DNA of 64,000 nt. Origin: Tritrichomonas musculus. Its lineage: Eukaryota; Parabasalia; Tritrichomonadida; Tritrichomonadidae. This document shows, piece after piece, positions 57,626-64,000 of this stretch. The notes below the pieces were generated by a model, which was not told the origin of the DNA, did no database searches, and saw nothing but the letters and a program-made list of their open reading frames with translations. Both the position numbers and the translations under genes were made by a program. The DNA lies in NCBI GenBank assembly GCA_039105265.1, contig JAPFFF010000001.1:4526001-4590000 (forward strand), given 5' to 3'. Each line of letters opens with the position of its first letter. Within the stretch, counting starts at the first letter, position 1.

Positions 57626-58261
57626 ATGCAAGAAGAGATTAAAATCATTCTCCACAAGCCCAATAATGATCCACAAACTGTCACTGTAAGATCATTAGAT
57701 CCAATAAATGTTTTACTTTCTCCTGATTCACTCTGTTCATCATCAAAACATGTATTTCTCCTTAATAATTTGGAAGTATTATCACCTGCCTTTTCATTCA
57801 AATTCTTTAAAATAAAAAATGGAGATGTAATAAAACTTATTATTCAAGATAAAGATGATACTAAAAAATCTGCTGAAGATTCAAAGCCACATCAAAATTA
57901 TTCTTATTTTCCATCATTATATCAACTTCATGAGCACTCTCATCAATTATTTCAATTATATGGCCAAAAACCAGATCATGAATCAATGCAACAAGTCGTT
58001 GAAGAATTAGCTGATCCTGAGACAGCTGTTGAATCAGCAAAACTAAGAGATCAGCATTATAACAAAATTGAAGGAAGTGCCTCTTCGCATAGGAGGCTGA
58101 TGAGAAGATATTTAAATTTGGCTAATGCATTTGGAGAAATATCAAATGATCATTCGTTTAACAACATTCAAAACATTTCAGCAAACAAACCTTCAACTTC
58201 TGCACTCCCTTGTATGTGGAAAAGAGAAAGACAGAAAAGAAGTAATAATTCAATTTTGTGA
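57626..58261 (+). CDS. hypothetical protein with ubiquitin-like N-terminus
   Basis: A 211-residue protein. Residues ~3-75 show a beta-grasp-like pattern (EIKIILHKPNNDPQTVTVRS-LDPINVLL, KHVFLLNNLEVLSPAFSF, NGDVIKLIIQD). After a linker comes a helical block with VVEELADPETAVESAKLRDQ and SSHRRLMRRYLNLANAFGE, then a basic Ser-rich tail. The order (UBL-like domain followed by a short 'E.adPE.A.E.a.lRD' helix pair) looks like a conserved module but I cannot name it. No membrane segment. Confidence 0.65.
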   Translation: MQEEIKIILHKPNNDPQTVTVRSLDPINVLLSPDSLCSSSKHVFLLNNLEVLSPAFSFKFFKIKNGDVIKLIIQDKDDTKKSAEDSKPHQNYSYFPSLYQLHEHSHQLFQLYGQKPDHESMQQVVEELADPETAVESAKLRDQHYNKIEGSASSHRRLMRRYLNLANAFGEISNDHSFNNIQNISANKPSTSALPCMWKRERQKRSNNSIL

Positions 58262-58643
58262 TTTGTTATTTAATTGTTTGTTAAATGTTTGTTATTACCT
58301 ATATATTTTAATGTATTTTATGTATTGCAAGCTTATAATTAATCTAGAAAAGAAATATTTTACATTGAATGTTTTGAAACGGTTATTTTTATGAATGCAA
58401 AAATATAAAAAACGTCCTTTTTTTTTGAAATAATTATTTATTTGAACTCTTTCAAAAGTGATAAGGTTATTTGAGCACTGAAATATTTCAAATAAAAAAT
58501 CTTCAAAATAAAACACAGAGGATTGTTATTTTCTTTTTTACCAAGAAACACCACTAAATTTAATTTTTTAGGTTTTTAAGGGAACTGGTACTCAAATATA
58601 AAAATTAAAAGTTAAATTATTTGAGTGAATAATTTAATCAAAC
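58262..58643. other. intergenic between convergent genes
   Basis: 382 bp, AT-rich. No gene supported. Confidence 0.4.
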
Positions 58644-59216
58644 TCAATAATATCCATTACCGCTTTGTTGTGGGTTGGCAGAATTCATTGGAGCAGCCTG
58701 CTGTTGAGCCATTGGCATTTGATATGGAATATAGCCTTGAGGTGAGAAGCCATTAGGCATCTGTTGAGGAATACCAACTGGTGGATACATAGCAACGGGG
58801 GCTCCTTGAATCATTGCTTGTTGATACATTGCCATATCTTGAGGGCCAGGTGTAGGGAATCCAGCATATCCATGTGTAGATTTGGTGAGTAATTCATTGA
58901 GAGCACGCTTCCTACGAGCCTTCCTGTATGTATAGTCTGGATGCTGTTTCTTAAATTCTTCTTGTAATTTTGCAGCCTTTTGTTTATATTGCAATTTAAT
59001 CTCGTTTGGAACTTCCTTCCACATTTTGCCTAGAATACGACTAACTTCTGTATTAGAAAGTGTTGGATTCTGCCTTTGAGCTTCTGATCTCTTTGCTTGA
59101 GAATATAAGATAAAAGCATTTGGAGGTCTATGGGAATTATCTTCTTTGTCATAATCTTCTGCTACTTGCTCTCCTTCTTGTTTAGGAGTTTGCCACTGTT
59201 GTTGAGCATCATACAT
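58644..59216 (-). CDS. HMG-box DNA-binding protein
   Basis: A 190-residue protein from ATG 59216; the frame is open further upstream to a TTG at 59366 but without an ATG. A single HMG box follows an acidic start: HRPPNAFILYSQAKRSEAQR, NPTLSNTEVSRILGKMWKEV, PNEIKLQYKQKAAKLQEEFK and QHPDYTYRKARRK. RPPNAF and YTYRKARRK are sequence-specific (SOX/MATA type) rather than HMGB-type hallmarks. The tail is Gln/Pro/Met/Gly-rich (MPMAQQQAAPMNS), like an activation domain. Likely a nuclear transcription factor. Confidence 0.9.
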   Translation of the reverse strand: MYDAQQQWQTPKQEGEQVAEDYDKEDNSHRPPNAFILYSQAKRSEAQRQNPTLSNTEVSRILGKMWKEVPNEIKLQYKQKAAKLQEEFKKQHPDYTYRKARRKRALNELLTKSTHGYAGFPTPGPQDMAMYQQAMIQGAPVAMYPPVGIPQQMPNGFSPQGYIPYQMPMAQQQAAPMNSANPQQSGNGYY

Positions 59217-60051
59217 TTTCTTTGTTTTCTCAAAAATGGCGCCTAGAAGTTTATATTCTGAAATATACTCAAATTTTTCTGGTTTTTTTCTATCGTTTGT
59301 CACAAATGTCAAATTAATTTCTAGAATGAATCTCAAAATTTTCCATTCCTTTCTATGCCCTATCAAAAGAAAGGCGCTGAAATCATTCTAAATATAATTT
59401 AGTTTTTTCTCATAAAAAAATATTGAATTTCTTTGATAAATTTGTTTTTTAATTTTACCTAAAGTTTTTGGATTTTGATTTAAGATAAAAAGAGGAAAAG
59501 TTTAAAACAAAATTTTTATTGCACTGTCTAAAGGTTAGAAAAGATATTTTTAGACAAAAAGCAGTGAAATGCTATTTTTAAATATATATCTTATAGGTTC
59601 TAAAATGATTTGTTTATAATATAAAATCTAATAAAATTTTTGATATTTGATTGAAATATCAGGTTCCAAATAATAATTTCAATTTTTCAAGTGTTTTTAA
59701 AAAAAGCATAAAAAATGTAAAAAACTCCATTTCATTTATACACTCGTAATTCAATTGTATAAAAAAAAGCAAAATTTGTGATTAGATTGATATGTAAAGA
59801 GAAGTGTTTTCTTTACAAAGCAAATACAGATATAAATATTTGCCATATTTTCTTTAATCATGAAATATAATATTTAATAATCAAAAAAAATAATGATCCT
59901 ATAATAATAAAATTGGGAAATGCTTGATTTGGTATTAGTCAATTGTGATAAAAGTATTTTGTAATCAAAAGGAAATATAAAAGAAAAAAATCAAACAAGA
60001 TATCTTTATTTAATTTACCAAGCAAATATACAAATAAAATAATAATAGTCA
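59217..60051. other. intergenic, nothing recognised
   Basis: Mostly AT-rich non-coding sequence; the first 150 bp are an open extension of the HMG frame without an ATG. Confidence 0.4.
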
Positions 60052-62286
60052 TTATTCACCAGGAATGTTTTCAAGAACATCGTCAATTGCGTATGTCTGA
60101 ATATCGAGTCTATCTAGTCTGTCTTGATGCCTCTCCAAATATGGTATAATAGCGTCAATTTTATTTTCAAATTTTCTTTTATTTTGAACAAAGAAAGAAA
60201 TACGTTTAACTTTCAATATGGCGGTTATTGTTGCAGTTGCATCATCGGCCCATCTTGAATTGGTTGTCCACTTTGCGATGTAATCAAACCATTGTGCGAA
60301 ATCTTCAACATCTTCAAGTTCTGTAAAGTATTCAAAAAGTGCAGTTGATTCTTTTTCAGTAATTTCGCGTACAACAATTCTGAGCTTATTTGGCATCCTA
60401 AGTTTGAAAGCTAATCTTAAAGCAGCCAAGTATTCATTATTCCTCATAGCATTTATCAATTCTTGGTTAGCTTCTGTTGCTGCATTTTGTTCTTCTTGCT
60501 CTTTGGCTTCCAGTTCTTCAGTATTATCACGCCAGAAGCAAAGTTTTCCATCTTCAGCGCCAGTAATTATTGAAAAGGACTCGTTTCCTTCAGCTTCAGT
60601 CATTCCCCAAATTTTATCTGAATGTGCTGATTCATTAGTGAAATCTGCAGCACCTGTCTTAACGCGAATTACTTTCATTGTGCCCGATGATTCGGCTGTG
60701 GCTAGTTGCAAACCATTCCTTACAAACATAACTTGTAATATTGAACTAGTAAACTCAGTGAAGGTTGATATGCATGTGCCTTCTTCAACCGACCAAATAC
60801 GAATTGAATTATCAATTGAGCCTGTAACAACGAGCTTTTCAACAGGAGAAAAGGCAATGCAGTTAACACCTCTTCGATGGCCTCGTAATGTCTTATGTTC
60901 GTATATTTGGTCGTTTTCAAGACGCCAAAGTTTCGCTAATTTGTCTGAGGCTCCTGAACAAACAAATTTTCCGTCAACTGAAACAGCAAGTGCATTCACT
61001 ATTTCTTCATGAGCAATAACGGTCGATAATGCAGACTTTTGCTCAAATTCGGAATCATTTGGTCTCCATAATTTAATGTCATTCGATGCTGTTAAAACAG
61101 TGTCAGTGTTGGGGACAAATTTTACTGCTGCAACTTTTGCTGTATGTCCAAGAAGAACAGTTAAGCATTTCTTTTCTGTGAGGGACCAAATTCGTGCGGT
61201 TTTGTCGTTTGATCCGCTAATGAGAAGACCGTTTAAAGAGTCTAAACAAAGAGGCAGTTCTTCATGGCCTTGTAATTGGTATGTTGTAAATTCGTTGGTG
61301 ATGACACTGATAATATTGGTATTTGTTGATGCAGCAACTGCTGTCATTTCGCATGATGAATCGTATGAAACGTCATAAATTTGTCTGAGTGTTAAAATGA
61401 TTGAAACCATATTATCAATTGATTTCAAAATTCCATCGTTATCGAATGTGTAAAGTTTATCGAAATAGAAAAGTTGATTAACTTCGATTTTATTCATCGA
61501 TAAAACTTTGATTTTTTCTATATTAACTCTTTTAACACCACTTGTTGTTGCAGCATAAATGCATTGATAATTGTCTGGGTCCACAACTAAATCATGAATT
61601 GGGTATGCAATAGCAATTGGTTGACCTATTAAATTTCCTTCATTATCAAAAACAAGAATAACTTCATCAAGGCCAGATGAAACAATATATGGAGGCATAG
61701 AAACAATTGATGTAACTCTTTGTCTATGGCATGCCTCGCCATCGAGGATTTTTGAGTTCTTCAATTCATGATTAACAATAGATATATGGCCAAAAATATC
61801 GCCAATCCAAAGATTTCCTCTTGAATCGTAAGTCATACAAGAAATCTGACCTTTTGCAATAGAAATGCGTTTATATAATGATTGATTATGAATTTCGTAA
61901 ATATAACATTGTTCACCAGCAGTTGCGCATGCCAAAAATCGACAATCTGGATCAACCTGTAAAAATGCGGGGAATTTTCCAGGGCATCTCCATTGAGCTA
62001 CAATTTCCCACTCGTCATCATTTGGTACCCACATTTTAATGAGCTGAGATGCGTGCGAAGTAAATGCAAAGCGTAAACCCGAATCAACAACAAAATCATT
62101 AACAATATCTTCTGATTCTTCTTCTGCTTTAAGAGTTGTGAAAATATCACCACTTGAATCAATAATTAAAACATCGTAATTTCTAATCGTAGCAAAGAAT
62201 GAGGGATTTATTTGACGGATACGGCCTTGAGTCCAATGTGTCTCAATCGATTTTGTCAATATCAAAGAACGGCACAATTTTCCCAT
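60052..62286 (-). CDS. UTP13: small-subunit processome WD40 protein UTP13 (TBL3)
   Basis: Subunit of the UTP-B module of the U3 snoRNP processome in the nucleolus. A 744-residue protein with two WD40 propellers, the second with the clearest repeats: SGSNDKTARIWSLTEKKCLT, LGHTAKVAAVKFVPNTDTVL, CSGASDKLAKLWRLENDQIY, HRRGVNCIAFSPVEKLVVTG and GSIDNSIRIWSVEEGTCIS. The C-terminal UTP13 domain starts after FWRDNTEELEAKEQEEQN and includes LINAMRNNEYLAALRLAFKL and KIDAIIPYLERHQDRLDRLD. The W.D.T...E linker and LRAL-type helix are diagnostic for UTP13/TBL3 over other WD proteins. It shares a 164-bp divergent promoter region with the A49-like gene. Confidence 0.9.
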   Translation of the reverse strand: MGKLCRSLILTKSIETHWTQGRIRQINPSFFATIRNYDVLIIDSSGDIFTTLKAEEESEDIVNDFVVDSGLRFAFTSHASQLIKMWVPNDDEWEIVAQWRCPGKFPAFLQVDPDCRFLACATAGEQCYIYEIHNQSLYKRISIAKGQISCMTYDSRGNLWIGDIFGHISIVNHELKNSKILDGEACHRQRVTSIVSMPPYIVSSGLDEVILVFDNEGNLIGQPIAIAYPIHDLVVDPDNYQCIYAATTSGVKRVNIEKIKVLSMNKIEVNQLFYFDKLYTFDNDGILKSIDNMVSIILTLRQIYDVSYDSSCEMTAVAASTNTNIISVITNEFTTYQLQGHEELPLCLDSLNGLLISGSNDKTARIWSLTEKKCLTVLLGHTAKVAAVKFVPNTDTVLTASNDIKLWRPNDSEFEQKSALSTVIAHEEIVNALAVSVDGKFVCSGASDKLAKLWRLENDQIYEHKTLRGHRRGVNCIAFSPVEKLVVTGSIDNSIRIWSVEEGTCISTFTEFTSSILQVMFVRNGLQLATAESSGTMKVIRVKTGAADFTNESAHSDKIWGMTEAEGNESFSIITGAEDGKLCFWRDNTEELEAKEQEEQNAATEANQELINAMRNNEYLAALRLAFKLRMPNKLRIVVREITEKESTALFEYFTELEDVEDFAQWFDYIAKWTTNSRWADDATATITAILKVKRISFFVQNKRKFENKIDAIIPYLERHQDRLDRLDIQTYAIDDVLENIPGE

Positions 62287-62450
62287 TTTTACTCGACCAT
62301 TAACAAAGCCGATAGAAAAATCAAAAATCCAAAAAATTGAATAGAAAGAAAAATGGATTTGAATTAAAACATTAATGGTAAAATCTTGATGAATATATTC
62401 AAATAAATAGATTTTGAGATTTTATTTGGCCGACCAGTAAGATTATTATA

Positions 62451-62819
62451 ATGGAAGAAGAAGTACACGTACCTCAAGGTTTAGCAATGTTTGAATCAAG
62501 CGAAGCGAAAGAGCCAATCGATTTCGAACTTACAACTAATGAATATGCTTTAGCTGAAGGCCGAGGAGAAGATAATTTTTATGATTATAAAATCAGACCA
62601 TGTGATATTCCTTGTAATGGAACTCTTATAATTAAAAATGAAAAAACTGGAAAATTGGAAGCTATTCCCATCCAAAATTATTTTTTGATTTCACGTCAAT
62701 GCAAAATTCATGAATTTAGAAAACTTGAAGCAACAGACACTGCAGCTCTTGTCAACCAATTTGGAACAAGGCAAGCTAAGCGTTTCTACAACATGCGACT
62801 TAATACAAGTAAGACATAA
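62451..62819 (+). CDS. RNA polymerase I subunit A49-like, N-terminal domain only
   Basis: A 122-residue protein. Residues ~20-115 resemble the dimerisation domain of RPA49/PAF53: FELTTNEYALAEGRG, GTLIIKNEKTGKLEAIPIQN-YFLISRQC, and the end LVNQFGTRQAKRFYNMRLNT, where A49 has an 'EFGTKKAKR' word. The A49 C-terminal tandem winged helix is missing, so this is a minimal form or a different subunit sharing that fold. The divergent pairing with UTP13 links it to ribosome production. Identification is tentative. Confidence 0.55.
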   Translation: MEEEVHVPQGLAMFESSEAKEPIDFELTTNEYALAEGRGEDNFYDYKIRPCDIPCNGTLIIKNEKTGKLEAIPIQNYFLISRQCKIHEFRKLEATDTAALVNQFGTRQAKRFYNMRLNTSKT

Positions 62820-63461
62820 TTTTTTTCTTTTAATTCATAATTTGTTTTGTTTCAATATAATTTTAATAAATGTCTAATTATTATACCTCAAATATAATTA
62901 CTTCACCATGTTCATTGAAAGGATTACACATAAAAGAAAAACATAATGTTTTTTTATTTAAAAATTTTTAAAAAGAATATTGTTAGTATCAACATGAATT
63001 CCATATGATCAAATAAATAGTAGATTTGAATTGTTAGCATTAATAAACGATTTTTTGATTGTTCATTTTTCAAATTTCAAATGAATACTTTATTTTTCTA
63101 AAATTAAATGATATTGAATATCTTCTTTTTCTTATTTTTCGTCTAATGCATATTATCTGATTAAATACTTTTATATTAAAACATTTTATATCGATATATA
63201 TATTTTTCTATCGATAGAAAAAAAATAATGAATTAAAGTTAATTATTATCAATTTAAAATAACTAAATTCGCTATTTAAATTCTAAAAATCGATAATTTT
63301 GAAAATATAAATATTGATTGTATATTTTTATATAAAAGGTTGACTATAGATGATAACATAATAAAAAAGATAACAATATAATTTGAATACATAAATATTT
63401 TGAATCGAAGGATTTTCCAATAAAAATTCATAAAAAAGTCCTTTTCAATTGCTCGATATTT
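62820..63461. other. intergenic between convergent genes
   Basis: 642 bp AT-rich sequence with palindromic ATCGATA words near 63190-63216. No gene or element ends recognised. Confidence 0.4.
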
Positions 63462-63815
63462 TCAATCTTCGCTTTCTAATATAACATATTGCAAATATCC
63501 TTGTATGGAATCCCAATTCTCTTCAAACCACTTTACAAGAACGGCTTTTCTCCTTTTTGCATCGCGATCTAAATTGATGTTAACTTGGGCAGATAGCAAT
63601 TCTGCTATACTCATTAGTTCTTCGTGAGCTAATTTAGGTCCATATTTTGCTGTCAACATTTTCCATGCATGACTTGACTTATAATTGAATCCTTGAATTC
63701 GGCGCTTAACACGTTCCATCTCATCTGTCTCACTTTCTAAAACAAGGCTTGTTTTACCAGTTTTTCGTGGTCCATCTTTGTGTCCGTGATTATAAGAGGT
63801 TTGATTTTTTTTCAT
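63462..63815 (-). CDS. small hypothetical protein
   Basis: A 117-residue protein that I do not recognise. The basic start MKKNQTSYNHGHKDGPRKTG is followed by a helical domain (ETDEMERVKRRIQGFNYKSS, HAWKMLTAKYGPKLAHEELM, SIAELLSAQVNINLDRDAKR-RKAVLVKWFEENW). It has no membrane segment. The ATG is preceded on the minus strand by TCAACTATTTTTATG, an acceptable Inr. A nucleic-acid-binding helical bundle is possible, but unproven. Confidence 0.6.
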   Translation of the reverse strand: MKKNQTSYNHGHKDGPRKTGKTSLVLESETDEMERVKRRIQGFNYKSSHAWKMLTAKYGPKLAHEELMSIAELLSAQVNINLDRDAKRRKAVLVKWFEENWDSIQGYLQYVILESED

Positions 63816-64000
63816 AAAAATAGTTGATGATCACTTGATTTCTCTTTTCTTTTCTAATTCTATCGTTTTTGTTAGACCATTTGAAATTGATTTGAATAGT
63901 ATCTGAAATTTATGAAAAATTCAATTAAATAAAGCAAAACACGAAAGTATCCCAAATTTCAAAATATATCCATTTTAAAAAAACACTTTGATTGTGTTAA

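Noticed and set aside
59217-59366. N-terminal extension of the HMG-box protein
   Set aside because: The extension starts at a TTG and has no ATG; ATG 59216 is preferred.
1-64000. Introns and tRNA/rRNA genes
   Set aside because: Scanned by eye for trichomonad-type GTATGT...ACTAACACACAG introns, tRNA B-box words and rRNA segments; none was convincing.

Overview
This window is nuclear DNA of a very AT-rich protist with intronless genes and the standard genetic code. It is most likely a parabasalid of the Tritrichomonas type. Three things point there: many start codons sit a few bases downstream of a TCA[C/T]TTT-like initiator, the arrangement known for trichomonad Inr elements; there are no recognisable introns; and the gene set includes a Ser-rich single-pass surface protein and several divergent ARM-repeat proteins. 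The species is inferred from these features and was not checked by a search.

Layout. 1-8166: a decayed gene fragment, a small TTAA-flanked MITE, a large Ser/Asp/Asn-repeat surface protein, then a ~2.85 kb AT-rich minisatellite. 8167-11850: a short MutL/PMS1-like ATPase, a secretory thioredoxin-fold protein without CxxC, and an unknown protein. 11851-18656 is an accessory block: a 1.23 kb TTAA-flanked element with an internal palindrome, a 76-bp foldback with a 9-bp target duplication, an island of different base composition (about 13.4-17.7 kb) with a degenerate helicase-like gene, an inverted duplication, three small related proteins and tandem repeats, and nested terminal-inverted-repeat (TIR) elements. 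These abut the 5' end of a PP2A B56 gene that seems to have lost its natural start.

18657-64000 is mostly ordinary housekeeping sequence. Genes: PP2A-B56, a Rab GTPase, APC7, a probable Mis12 kinetochore subunit, a bromodomain-ET-like protein, CK2 beta, a BAR protein with NPF motifs, MCRS1-like FHA protein, a HECT E3 ligase, two C2-like proteins, a membrane-anchored phosphoglycerate-mutase-like protein, VPS25, SmE, a UBL-UBA protein, Nup54, XRCC3, an HMG-box protein, UTP13, an RNA polymerase I A49-like protein, three ARM-like proteins and several unknowns. Between them lie more non-autonomous DNA transposons: 861 bp and 367 bp elements with perfect 8-bp target-site duplications (TSDs), a 1.46 kb TA-flanked element, and a 2.2 kb relative of the TTAA element.

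There is no operon-like organisation, but several genes are close divergent pairs (PMS1-like/PDI-like, UTP13/A49-like, the disordered protein/Nup54). Functional themes are cell division (APC7, Mis12-like, B56), chromatin (MCRS1-like, BET-like, HMG box), ribosome synthesis (UTP13, A49-like), membrane traffic (Rab, VPS25, BAR) and DNA repair (PMS1-like, XRCC3-like). The points most worth following are the helicase-bearing island with its small-protein family, the TTAA family with subterminal palindromes, and the signal-peptide- and TM-bearing iPGM-like protein.
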